Shown piece by piece: positions 7,267 to 14,854 of a stretch of DNA of 40,208 bases. Position 1 is the first letter of the stretch. Each line of letters opens with the position of its first letter. This DNA comes from DATFXM01 sp035315885 (lineage in GTDB: Bacteria; Acidobacteriota; Blastocatellia; UBA7656), in NCBI GenBank assembly GCA_035315885.1, contig DATFXM010000181.1, forward strand, positions 1 to 40,208, written 5' to 3'. A program made the translations under genes and the position numbers. The notes beneath the pieces are model-generated. The model did not search any database. It was not told the origin of the DNA and saw only the letters and a list, made by a program, of their open reading frames with translations.

Positions 7267-8328
7267 TCACACGTTGAATCTAAAATGAATGACGTCGCCG
7301 TCCTGAACTATGTACTCTTTCCCTTCCAGCTTGAGCTTGCCCTGTTCGCGACACTTTGCTTCGCTTCCCAGCGCCACCAGATCTTCGAACCTGATAACCT
7401 CTGCCCGGATGAACCCTCGCTCAATATCCGAGTGAATAGTACCCGCCGCCTTCTGAGCCTGCGTCCCGCGCTTGATTGACCATGCACGGCATTCATCTTC
7501 TCCAGCAGTCAAAAAACTGATCAGATCCAAAAGCGAATACGCCGCGCTAATGAATCGATCGCGCGCCGGCTCCTCAATCCCGAGATCTTTCAAAAACTCC
7601 TGCTGCTCTTCGGGTGCAAGCTCAGCAATCTCGCTCTCCACTTTGCCAGAAAGGGCAATCACGCTGAGTCCCCGCCCGGCCGCCCCCTGTGACACTTCAA
7701 TCGGAACGTCGGTTGACGCCTGATCCTCTGGAAGATTAAGCAAAAGCAACATTGGCTTATGACTCAGGAACCTGAAGCCTGCTATCGAGCCGATTTCTTC
7801 GTGCGACATCTCGAGCTTCCTCAGCGGCGTTTCGGCTTCGAGTGCGGCCTTCAGCCGATTCATCAGTTCGCTTTCTCGCGCTGAATCCTTCTCCTTCTTC
7901 AACCGGGCCAGGCGATTCTCCACCTGCATCAGATCGGTAAGGATCAGCTCATCGTCAAAAGCGCCGATGTCGCGCGCGGGATCAGAGGCCTGGCCAAGCA
8001 TCGGGTTTTCAAATGCGCGTATGACGTGTACGAGCGCATCGGCATCGCGCCAGTGCTGAATCAGCTTTGGGTCCAGCCCACCGGCGCCCTTGTCGGCAGT
8101 CTCCACCTGAGGCCCCGCCACATCGACGAAACTGATTTCGGCGAAGGTCTTCTTCTTGGGCTTGAACAACTCGGCCAGTTTATCCACCCGTACGTCGGGC
8201 ACTTTTATTACGCCGACATTCGCCTTCTCCTTCGCCCCGTAGCCTCCAACCTCGGCCGACAACCCGGTGAGGGCGTTAAAAACAGTCGTCTTTCCGGAAC
8301 CCGCAAATCCTACAAGTCCAACCTTCAT
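7267..8328 (-). CDS. ychF: YchF/Obg-family P-loop NTPase with TGS-like (DUF933) C-terminus
   Basis: This is a ribosome-associated P-loop NTPase of the YchF group. From the ATG at 8328 the protein is 353 residues, beginning MKVGLVGFAGSGKTTVFNAL. The Walker A loop is GFAGSGKTT rather than the usual G-x-PNVGKST. Switch 2 reads FVDVAGP. The base-specificity motif is NLPE, fitting the NxxE form associated with ATP use in YchF rather than NKxD. An alpha-helical segment (QVENRLARLKKEKD) and a C-terminal TGS/DUF933 domain (LISFLTAGEDECRAW to the end) complete the family layout. An upstream in-frame ATG at 8376 would add 16 residues unrelated to the fold. It is the last of four genes in the eno operon, 54 bases after the methyltransferase. 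The altered P-loop may mark a YchF paralogue. Confidence 0.85.
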   Translation of the reverse strand: MKVGLVGFAGSGKTTVFNALTGLSAEVGGYGAKEKANVGVIKVPDVRVDKLAELFKPKKKTFAEISFVDVAGPQVETADKGAGGLDPKLIQHWRDADALVHVIRAFENPMLGQASDPARDIGAFDDELILTDLMQVENRLARLKKEKDSARESELMNRLKAALEAETPLRKLEMSHEEIGSIAGFRFLSHKPMLLLLNLPEDQASTDVPIEVSQGAAGRGLSVIALSGKVESEIAELAPEEQQEFLKDLGIEEPARDRFISAAYSLLDLISFLTAGEDECRAWSIKRGTQAQKAAGTIHSDIERGFIRAEVIRFEDLVALGSEAKCREQGKLKLEGKEYIVQDGDVIHFRFNV

Positions 8329-8382
8329 CTTATTCTCAAGGAGTCTTGCTGAAGCCGCGCTATTATCAGGCTGCACTCCCGA

Positions 8383-8976
8383 CTACTTGATGACCTCCAG
8401 CTCGAAATAGATCTCTTTTCCGCGCACAACCGCGTTCAGATACTGCTCCCAGAATTTTCGCAAGAACCTCATGGAAGGAAAGCGCCGATCCAGATTGATG
8501 AAAAACTCAAAACCGAGCGGCCGCCATAAATTCAACACCGTCACTCGCACCAATCGCTGTCTGAATCGGACCCTGGTGTAGAACGGAAAGACTGCGCCCT
8601 CATCGGTCAGGTTTCTGAACGAGTAACTATTGAGGTGATTCCGGTGAGTGAGGTCGGTCGCAAAATCCGGATTCGTCCAGTGCGGCGCCAGCAGTTTTAC
8701 GATCCCGCCCGCTCGCGTAATGCGATGCAGCTCTATCATCACCGCCATGGGCTCGCGGACGTGCTCGATGACGTGTCTACCGACGATTTCGTCAAACCTG
8801 TCGTCTTCGAAAGGGTAAGGAAGGTCATCAAGATTATGAACGACATCAGCCGCCGTATCGGGATTGTTATCCATACCGATAGCGCCGGGGGTCTTGTTCC
8901 TTCCGCAACCGATGTCCAGGATGCGCAAGGATTGACTCACGTTTGTTTCTACAGAGGTGTTCACTTCGGCGCTCAA
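8383..8976 (-). CDS. SAM-dependent methyltransferase (class I)
   Basis: This 197-residue protein has the class I SAM-binding fold. Motif I is LRILDIGCGRNKTPGAIGMD, followed by motif II-like DLPYPFEDDRFDEIVGRHVIEHV and a post-motif RITRAGGIVKLLAPHW. Methyltransferase type 11 enzymes from polysaccharide and cell-surface loci often have this GCGRNKTPGAIGMD block. The target is unknown. The start is a TTG at 8974-8976 with AGGAG eight bases upstream, placed just after the rsgA stop (15-base gap), which indicates translation in the same operon. A GTG four codons further is the alternative. Confidence 0.8.
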   Translation of the reverse strand: MSAEVNTSVETNVSQSLRILDIGCGRNKTPGAIGMDNNPDTAADVVHNLDDLPYPFEDDRFDEIVGRHVIEHVREPMAVMIELHRITRAGGIVKLLAPHWTNPDFATDLTHRNHLNSYSFRNLTDEGAVFPFYTRVRFRQRLVRVTVLNLWRPLGFEFFINLDRRFPSMRFLRKFWEQYLNAVVRGKEIYFELEVIK

Positions 8977-8991
8977 GCGCTCGGCTCCTCG

Positions 8992-10062
8992 CTAACCGCG
9001 TTTCGGTTTCATCCTGTTGATAGTACGCTGCACCCGCTTTGCGCGCGATTTGCGTTCCAACTGAGCTCTCAGATCCTGACGCGACTCCTGGTACTCAGAT
9101 TCGCGTCGCATCTTTGTGAAGTTTTCGAGTCGCGCTCGATCGACGCGATCTTGCCCGACAGCTTCGAGCACTGCGCACCCTGGTTCTGATTCGTGACGGC
9201 AGTCGGTGAAGCGGCAGGTCGCGGCAAGCTCTTCAATGTCGGAGAAGGTATCGGACAGCCCCTCTTCGACATCCCACAACTGGAGCTCCCGCATCCCCGG
9301 CGTATCCACAAGCAGCCCTCCGGCAGGCAGCACGATCAGCTCTCGATGAACTGTAGTGTGCCGGCCTCGATCGTCGGCCTCGCGCACGTCTTGCGTTTTC
9401 TGACGCTCCTCGCCGATCAGTTTGTTGATCAGCGTCGATTTACCGACGCCGCTGGACCCAAGAAATGCTACCGTGCGACCGACGCGCAGATACTGATCCA
9501 GCTCAGACAAGCCGATTCCGCTCCTGGAGCTTATCGCGTGTACCGGGACGCCGGGTGCTCTTGACCGCACGTCTGCCAACCGGGCGTCGAGTTCATCGCA
9601 CAGATCGAGCTTGCTCAGCACAATCACGGGTGTGGCGCCGCTTTCGAATGCAAGCGTCAGGTAGCGTTCAATCCTTCGCAGGTTGTAGTTTTTGTCCAGC
9701 CCCTGAACGAGAAATATTGTGTCGACATTTGTAGCTACGATCTGCTCCTCGGTGATTGTGCCTGCGACTTTTCTCGAGAACTTGCTGGTTCGGGGCAAGA
9801 CCGCATGAATAATTGCTTTCGGCTCGTTTTGGAGCGGCGTGATCGCGACCCAATCTCCAACCGCCGGAAAGTCTTCACGACTGTTTGCCAAATGCCGCAG
9901 TCGACCAGTTACTTCGGCCAGGCGCTCTCCGTCCTCCACAAGCACTCGATAAAGGCCCTGATATTCGAGCGACACTCGCGCCGGACTACAACCTTCTTTT
10001 CGAAAAGGCTCGAACTCCTCTTGAAAATGGTTGTTCCAGCCGAGCGTGTTGAGATCGTACAT
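8992..10062 (-). CDS. rsgA: Ribosome small-subunit-dependent GTPase RsgA
   Basis: RsgA (YjeQ) is a GTPase that acts late in 30S subunit maturation. The 356-residue protein has an N-terminal OB-fold (about 30-95, with AVGDWV at 67-72) and a circularly permuted GTPase domain. G4 (SKLD, 150-153) therefore precedes G1 (GSSGVGKST, about 202-210) and G3 (DTPG, 253-256). A C-terminal zinc knuckle has Cys283, Cys288, His290 and Cys296. The basic tail (RAKRVQRTINRMKPKRG) fits rRNA contact. The ATG is six bases after the enolase stop, so the two are probably co-translated. Confidence 0.96.
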   Translation of the reverse strand: MYDLNTLGWNNHFQEEFEPFRKEGCSPARVSLEYQGLYRVLVEDGERLAEVTGRLRHLANSREDFPAVGDWVAITPLQNEPKAIIHAVLPRTSKFSRKVAGTITEEQIVATNVDTIFLVQGLDKNYNLRRIERYLTLAFESGATPVIVLSKLDLCDELDARLADVRSRAPGVPVHAISSRSGIGLSELDQYLRVGRTVAFLGSSGVGKSTLINKLIGEERQKTQDVREADDRGRHTTVHRELIVLPAGGLLVDTPGMRELQLWDVEEGLSDTFSDIEELAATCRFTDCRHESEPGCAVLEAVGQDRVDRARLENFTKMRRESEYQESRQDLRAQLERKSRAKRVQRTINRMKPKRG

Positions 10063-10068
10063 GCTGGA

Positions 10069-11400
10069 TTATTCAGCCTGCTTCCGGGCTGCTCGAGTGC
10101 CGGGCTTGGCGGAGGAGCCTTCGCCGTTGAGGGCATCGAAGCCTAGGAACTTTGCAGCCGTGCCGAGTTCTTCCTCTATACGAAGGAGCTGATTGTATTT
10201 TGCAACCCGGTCCGTGCGGCTCGCCGAGCCTGTTTTGATCTGACCGGCATTAGTTGCCACCGCGAGGTCGGCAATGAACGTGTCCTCGGTCTCGCCCGAT
10301 CGATGAGAGATCACCGCGGTGAAGCCATTGCTCCTGGCCATCTCTACGGCATCGAGCGTCTCGGTAAGGGTGCCAATCTGATTTACCTTGACCAGGATCG
10401 AGTTTGCGACTCCCTCGCGCAGACCGCGCTGCAGGTATTCCGTGTTGGTGACAAAAAGATCGTCACCCACAAGCTGAACCTTCGCTCCAAGTTTCGAGGT
10501 AAGCGACGCCCAACCCTTCCAATCCGATTCTGAGAGCCCGTCCTCAATTGAAACGATGGGATACTGTGCGATCCAGCTCTCATACAATTCGATCATCTGA
10601 TCTGAGGTCTTCTTTTCCCCTGTTGATTTCTTGAAAACATAGTTGCTGCCTTCGAAGAATTCGCTGGCCGCGGCGTCCAGCGCGAGCGATATCTGATCTC
10701 CGGCTTTGTAACCCGCATGGCCGATAGCTTCGAGTATCGATTCTATCGCCTCTTCGATCGACCTGAGGTTTGGAGCAAAGCCGCCCTCGTCGCCTACCGA
10801 CGTCGCGTGCCCGCCCTTCTTCAAAACCGATTTCAGCGAGTGAAACACTTCCACCCCCGCGCGCAGCGCGTCGGCGAATTTGCTGAAGCCGCCCGGTACG
10901 ATCATGAATTCCTGAAACTCTATGTTGTTGTCTGCATGCGCGCCGCCGTTGAGGATGTTCATCAAAGGTACTGGCAACGTTCGCGCGCCGACGCCTCCAA
11001 GATATGCGTAGAGCGGCAGGCCTGCAGCATCCGCGGCGGCTCTCGATGTCGCGAGCGAAACGGCGAGCAGGGCGTTGGCTCCCAGCTTGCGTTTATTGCC
11101 GGTGCCGTCGACGTCCAGGAGCGCGCGGTCGACATCTGCCTGCATGAGGGCGTCTCGGCCGACGACCGCTTTTGAGAGCGGTCCGTTGACATTTGCTACC
11201 GCCTTTTGAACTCCCTTTCCGAGATACCGTTTCTTATCGCCGTCGCGCATTTCGAGGGCTTCGTTTTCGCCGGTTGATGCGCCGGACGGAACGGCCGCGC
11301 GGCCTATCCATCCGCCGTCGAGCTCTACTTCGGCTTCGACAGTTGGGTTGCCACGCGAATCCAAGATCTCTCTGGCAGTCACTCGTTGTATGACAGTCAT
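10069..11400 (-). CDS. eno: Enolase
   Basis: Enolase interconverts 2-phosphoglycerate and phosphoenolpyruvate in glycolysis. At 443 residues it is close to the family size. Expected residues are visible: the Ser-loop PSGASTGENEA (39-49), GDEGGFAP with Glu205, metal ligands Asp242 (ALDAAASE), Glu286 (SIEDG) and Asp313 (VGDD), and the catalytic lysine Lys338 (VKVNQIG). The signature SHRSGETED is at 365-373 and Lys389 binds substrate. The C-terminal tail after residue 420 is slightly long. It heads the operon eno-rsgA-methyltransferase-ychF. It has a good ribosome site (GGAGAT, 8 bases upstream) and a sigma-70-like promoter at 11422-11450. Confidence 0.98.
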   Translation of the reverse strand: MTVIQRVTAREILDSRGNPTVEAEVELDGGWIGRAAVPSGASTGENEALEMRDGDKKRYLGKGVQKAVANVNGPLSKAVVGRDALMQADVDRALLDVDGTGNKRKLGANALLAVSLATSRAAADAAGLPLYAYLGGVGARTLPVPLMNILNGGAHADNNIEFQEFMIVPGGFSKFADALRAGVEVFHSLKSVLKKGGHATSVGDEGGFAPNLRSIEEAIESILEAIGHAGYKAGDQISLALDAAASEFFEGSNYVFKKSTGEKKTSDQMIELYESWIAQYPIVSIEDGLSESDWKGWASLTSKLGAKVQLVGDDLFVTNTEYLQRGLREGVANSILVKVNQIGTLTETLDAVEMARSNGFTAVISHRSGETEDTFIADLAVATNAGQIKTGSASRTDRVAKYNQLLRIEEELGTAAKFLGFDALNGEGSSAKPGTRAARKQAE

Positions 11401-11421
11401 GGGTTTATCTCCAAATTGGGA

Positions 11422-11450
11422 ATACTAAATAGCAGTCGCGCGGGAATCAA
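11422..11450 (-). promoter_or_regulatory. Sigma-70-like promoter of the eno operon
   Basis: Reading the minus strand, TTGATT (11445-11450) and TAGTAT (11422-11427) are separated by exactly 17 bases. Transcription would start about 15 bases before the eno ATG, leaving room for its GGAGAT site. The -35 lies at the outer end of the left arm of inverted repeat E3. Confidence 0.65.
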
Positions 11451-11612
11451 GGGAACGCTGAGGACGGTTTCGGGTTTAGGGTTTAGGGTTTTAGGGTTCG
11501 TTTGATTCAATAGTCTTTCGTCGAGCATTGCTCGCCATCCGAGTCTCTATCTGACGAACCGTAAACCCGAAACCCTAAACTTGAAACCGTCCTCAGCACT
11601 CCCTTGATTCCA
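11443..11612. repeat. Word-array inverted repeat E3 (GGTTTAGGG words)
   Basis: The left arm begins GGAATCAAGGGAACGCTGAG (11443) and continues as GGACGGTTTC and iterated GGGTTTAGGGTTTAGGG. The right arm (about 11553-11610) is its imperfect reverse complement, ending CCTCAGCACTCCCTTGATTCC. Roughly 45-48 of 57 positions match by eye. The centre is about 50 bases. It occupies the divergent intergenic region between eno and an acyl-CoA dehydrogenase, and its ends overlap both promoters. Confidence 0.85.
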
Positions 11613-11632
11613 CCCCTTTTCGATTTTACTAT
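11604..11632 (+). promoter_or_regulatory. Sigma-70-like promoter of the acyl-CoA dehydrogenase gene
   Basis: TTGATT (11604-11609), 17 bases, TACTAT (11627-11632). Predicted transcription begins near 11639, only a few bases before the ATG at 11642, so the transcript would be close to leaderless. It mirrors the eno promoter across repeat E3; both use the hexamer TTGATT. Confidence 0.6.
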
Positions 11633-11641
11633 TCACCAGCC

Positions 11642-12784
11642 ATGACCTACTTATTGACCGAAGAACAGGAACAACTCCAAAAGCTTGTTCAAGAGTTTGT
11701 CGCGCGAGACGTCAAACCTTTTTGGGACAAGAACGGCTACGAAGAGTTTCCGTGGCCGCTGTTTCGGAAACTGGGTGAACTCGGACTCGCCGCAATCCCG
11801 TTTCCCGCCGAGTACGGCGGTGGCGGGTTGGATTATTCGAGTTATACCGTCGTCCTCGAAGAATTGTCCCGGCTGGGCAGTCACCTTGGAGGCGTGCTCG
11901 CCGTGCACGGCTTGCCGCAGCTCATCGTAAATCAGTTCGGCACCGAAGCCCAAAAGAAGAAGTATCTGCCGAGGCTGGCGAGCGCCGAGATCCTCGGGGC
12001 CTTTGCCCTCACCGAGCCGCACGCGGGCTCGGATGCCGCAAACATAAATACGCGTGCCGAATTGAAGGGCGATAACTACATCCTTCGCGGTCAGAAGATC
12101 TGGATAACTCACGGAGGCGAGGCCGATCTCTACGTGGTTATGGCCGCGACTGAAAAAGGAAAAGGTTCCAAAGGCATAAGTTCGTTTCTGGTTGAGAAAG
12201 GAACTGCGGGGCTTGCCTTTGGAAAACGAGAGCGCCCGATGGGCTTACCCCATCACACTCGTGAAGTCTTCTTCGAAGACTGCGCAGTTCCCCGCGAGAA
12301 TCTGATTGGCCGGGAGGGCGACGGATTCAAGGTTGCAATGACCGCGCTGGACTCGGGCCGCATTACCGTCGCCGCAACCTCTATTGGAACAGCGCAGGCG
12401 GCGTTTGAACACGCGCTTCGATATTCAACGGAGCGCGAGGCATTCGGTCAGCCTATTGGCGGATTTCAAGGTATCCAATTCATGCTGGCCGATATGGCTG
12501 CGGCAATTGAGGCCGCCCGACTGGTAATGAAGAAGGCTGCATGGCTGAGGGACAACGGTCTGCCGTTCAATGCAATTGCGTCAATGGCGAAGCTGCTTGC
12601 CACCGACACGGCTATGAAGGTCACGACGGACGCCGTTCAGATTTACGGAGGCTACGGTACAAGCGAAGACTATCCGGTGCAAGCGCTCATGCGCGAGGCT
12701 AAGATCGGTCAAATAGTCGAAGGTACAAATCAGATTCAACGCATGATCATCGCGAGAGAACTTCTGAAAAAGTTCAAAGAGTAG
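11642..12784 (+). CDS. Acyl-CoA dehydrogenase
   Basis: This 380-residue flavoprotein catalyses alpha,beta-dehydrogenation of acyl-CoA, passing electrons to ETF. It has the standard three-domain layout. The N-terminal helices are followed by GAFALTEPHAGSDAANI and KIWITHGG in the beta domain. The C-terminal helical domain includes ERxAFGQPIGGFQGIQFMLADM, QIYGGYGTSEDYPVQALMREAKI and the catalytic-base segment IVEGTNQIQR (Glu360). That base position is typical of short/medium-chain and butyryl-CoA dehydrogenases. No Shine-Dalgarno sequence precedes the ATG; with the promoter at 11604-11632 the mRNA may be nearly leaderless. The CoA-transferase at 16543 and enoyl-CoA hydratase at 33060 are other CoA-thioester enzymes in the window. 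Confidence 0.95.
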   Translation: MTYLLTEEQEQLQKLVQEFVARDVKPFWDKNGYEEFPWPLFRKLGELGLAAIPFPAEYGGGGLDYSSYTVVLEELSRLGSHLGGVLAVHGLPQLIVNQFGTEAQKKKYLPRLASAEILGAFALTEPHAGSDAANINTRAELKGDNYILRGQKIWITHGGEADLYVVMAATEKGKGSKGISSFLVEKGTAGLAFGKRERPMGLPHHTREVFFEDCAVPRENLIGREGDGFKVAMTALDSGRITVAATSIGTAQAAFEHALRYSTEREAFGQPIGGFQGIQFMLADMAAAIEAARLVMKKAAWLRDNGLPFNAIASMAKLLATDTAMKVTTDAVQIYGGYGTSEDYPVQALMREAKIGQIVEGTNQIQRMIIARELLKKFKE

Positions 12785-12913
12785 GGCCGTTTTTGTTTCG
12801 CAGTGCGGTCTCTAGCCTAGAGTCAGGCATCGTTGCTACGGCGCTGAGTGCAAGCAGATAAAGGCTAGGCTCCGAGCTCTCTACAGGGGGGCGATGTTTG
12901 TAGCCGCTGCCCT
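12785..12913. other. Convergent intergenic region with small palindrome
   Basis: This region separates the convergent acyl-CoA dehydrogenase and MqnD-like genes. It contains CTCTAG-C-CTAGAG at 12810-12822, preceded by a GTTTTTGTTT stretch, which may contribute to termination. No gene is visible. Confidence 0.4.
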
Positions 12914-13747
12914 TTATACAAACTCCAACGCTACGGGATTCGGGATTATTCCTTGCTTGTGAGCGCGGTCCAGCAGAAGTCGAACAGCTTCGCGCCCTCG
13001 TTCACCGTAGTCAATCGTGTAGTCGTTCACGTACATCCCCACGAATTTGTCAGTCAGCTCTGTCGCCATTCCGCGCGCATACTTCAGGCTGTGAACGACT
13101 CCGTCATGTCGGTGCGCCAGGCCAAACTCGATGGATTGGCGCAACAGATCTGACACGCGCGCGATCAACTCCGGCCCGAGCGATTTCTTGATCGCATTTC
13201 CCCCGAGCGGCAGCGGGAGGCCGGTCTCGTCTTTCCACCACTGCCCGAGGTCCACTACCTTGTGAAAGCCCTTCGCCTCGTACGTAAGCTGTCCTTCGTG
13301 AATCAGGAGGCCGGCATCCACTTCGCCTTTCGCGACCGCATCCATTATCTGATCAAACGGTATTGTCCTGGTCTCAACTTCACCAAGCCGGAGTCTCAAC
13401 GTTAGATAGGCAGTAGTCATGGTGCCCGGCACTGCAATCGGGACCTGCCTCAGCTCGTCGATCGTCATCGGCTGTCGGGCGATTACAACCGGTCCGTAGC
13501 CGTCGCCCATCGACGCACCCGACGTGAGAAGAGCATACTTGTCGAGCACGTACGCGTAAGCGTGTACGGAAACAGCGGTGACGTCCAGCTCAGCGTTCAT
13601 GGCACGCCGGTTTAGCGTCTCGATGTCCTGGATTACGTGCGTGAAGCTCAGGTCGCCGGTCTCGATCTTGTCCGAGGCGAGTGCGTAGAACATGAATGCG
13701 TCATCCGGATCAGGACTGTGTCCGAGGGTGATTTCTTGTCGATCCAT
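12914..13747 (-). CDS. mqnD: MqnD-like menaquinone (futalosine pathway) protein
   Basis: The 277-residue protein belongs to the MqnA/MqnD periplasmic-binding-protein-like fold. It begins with ITLGHSPDPDDAFMFYAL, the variant of the S-P-x-x-x-D-x-F-x-F start seen in 1,4-dihydroxy-6-naphthoate synthase. It continues with DIETLNRRAMNAELDVTAVSVHAYAYV and a GYGPVVIA strand. A second lobe has VAVPG-like IAVPGTMTTAYLTL, VDAGLLIHEGQLTY and GLPLPLGGNAI. MqnD converts cyclic dehypoxanthine futalosine to 1,4-dihydroxy-6-naphthoate in menaquinone synthesis. No other mqn gene is nearby, so the assignment rests on the protein alone; MqnA is the alternative. The gene is convergent with the acyl-CoA dehydrogenase. 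The ribosome site is weak. Confidence 0.75.
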   Translation of the reverse strand: MDRQEITLGHSPDPDDAFMFYALASDKIETGDLSFTHVIQDIETLNRRAMNAELDVTAVSVHAYAYVLDKYALLTSGASMGDGYGPVVIARQPMTIDELRQVPIAVPGTMTTAYLTLRLRLGEVETRTIPFDQIMDAVAKGEVDAGLLIHEGQLTYEAKGFHKVVDLGQWWKDETGLPLPLGGNAIKKSLGPELIARVSDLLRQSIEFGLAHRHDGVVHSLKYARGMATELTDKFVGMYVNDYTIDYGERGREAVRLLLDRAHKQGIIPNPVALEFV

Positions 13748-13953
13748 TTGTTTATCTCTTGGCTCCCCTAGTCGTGGTCGTCTTCAGTTGACAACATCGA
13801 AACGCCACCGGAACTATAGCCGCGCGTGAAAACCCATCGCAAGTTTTTGCGCTGATCTGTGGTGCCGTTCTGCTTAGCGTCTCACTTGGTGTCTTTGCGT
13901 GGACCTCCGGATCGGCGTGGTTAATCGCGAGGACATCGGCGACTAACTCGTGA

Positions 13954-13982
13954 TTCGCATGGCGGAATCTACGTGTTACAAT
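13954..13982 (+). promoter_or_regulatory. Possible promoter of the SDR-phosphoesterase pair
   Basis: A TTCGCA (-35 like) at 13954-13959 is followed after 17 bases by TACAAT (13977-13982). It lies about 50 bases before the SDR start in the otherwise empty 13748-14034 region. The -10 is good and the -35 is poor. Confidence 0.4.
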
Positions 13983-14034
13983 CAGCGCGCTTCGATCCTC
14001 ACTCATCGCTGTCTCAAGACTAATGGAGGGAAAT

Positions 14035-14832
14035 ATGGCCGAAGTGTCCAGCGAGTCGCCTGAGTTGTTCTCGATCAAAGGCAAGACGGCTCTTGTGACC
14101 GGGGGATCGCGTGGGATTGGAATGATGATCGCGCGAGGGTTTCTCCAGGCGGGTGCGCGGTGCTACATCTCTTCGCGCAAGAAAGCCGCTTGCGATCAGG
14201 CTGCGGCAAAGCTCTCCGAGGTCGGTGAATGCATATCCATTCCGGCCGATGTGTCTACTGCGGATGGAATACAACATCTGGTTTCGGAGATCGCGACTCT
14301 TGAACCGTCATTGAACATCCTGGTGAACAACGCAGGCGCGGCCTGGGGGGCGCCGCTGGAAGAGTATCCGGAGTCGGGCTACGACAAGGTGATGGACACT
14401 AACGTCAAGTCGATCTTTTTTCTGACTCGCGATCTGGTTTCTCTTCTCGAAAAGGGAGCGAGCCCGGGTGACCCTGCCAGAATAATAAACATCGGGTCGA
14501 TTGATGGGCTTCGCGTTCCAAGCATCGAGAACTACGCATACGGTCCCAGCAAGGCGGCGGTACATCACCTAACGAAAGTTCTGGCGGCAAAGCTTGGCGA
14601 GCGAAATATAACGGTGAACGCAATCGCGCCGGGTCCATTCGAGAGTCATATGACCGAGTGGATGCTGGCAAACTACCAGGCAATGATTGAGCAGAGCTGT
14701 CCATTGAAACGAATTGGCAGTCCCGAGGACATGGCGGGTACTGCGATTTTTCTTGCCTCACGCGCAGGAGCCTACGTTAACGGAGCGGTCATCCCGGTAG
14801 ATGGCGGCCTTTGTCTTAAAGCGGCTTTCTGA
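14035..14832 (+). CDS. Short-chain dehydrogenase/reductase (RhlG/FabG-like)
   Basis: This 265-residue NAD(P)-dependent oxidoreductase has a Rossmann fold with TGGSRGIG (22-29), NNAG after the fourth strand, a catalytic Ser in IINIGSIDG, and the active pair Tyr169/Lys173 in YGPSK. IAPGPFESHMTEWML and VNGAVIPVDGGLCL are standard SDR C-terminal blocks. The overall pattern resembles RhlG and 3-oxoacyl-ACP reductase relatives; the substrate is unknown. The ATG at 14035 is chosen because GGAGGG lies just upstream; the ATG at 14023 lies inside that site. A phosphoesterase gene starts 22 bases after the stop, suggesting co-transcription. Confidence 0.93.
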   Translation: MAEVSSESPELFSIKGKTALVTGGSRGIGMMIARGFLQAGARCYISSRKKAACDQAAAKLSEVGECISIPADVSTADGIQHLVSEIATLEPSLNILVNNAGAAWGAPLEEYPESGYDKVMDTNVKSIFFLTRDLVSLLEKGASPGDPARIINIGSIDGLRVPSIENYAYGPSKAAVHHLTKVLAAKLGERNITVNAIAPGPFESHMTEWMLANYQAMIEQSCPLKRIGSPEDMAGTAIFLASRAGAYVNGAVIPVDGGLCLKAAF

Positions 14833-14854
14833 GTGCTTTTTCTTGGAGGTCCCC

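Noticed and set aside
11461..11500. TTTAGGG repeats resembling plant telomere sequence
   Set aside because: They are arms of a local inverted repeat between normal bacterial genes; there is no sign of eukaryotic contamination or a replicon end.
13752..14084. 110-codon minus-strand frame between the MqnD-like and SDR genes
   Set aside because: No recognisable domain, low hydrophobic order, and it overlaps the likely SDR promoter and start.
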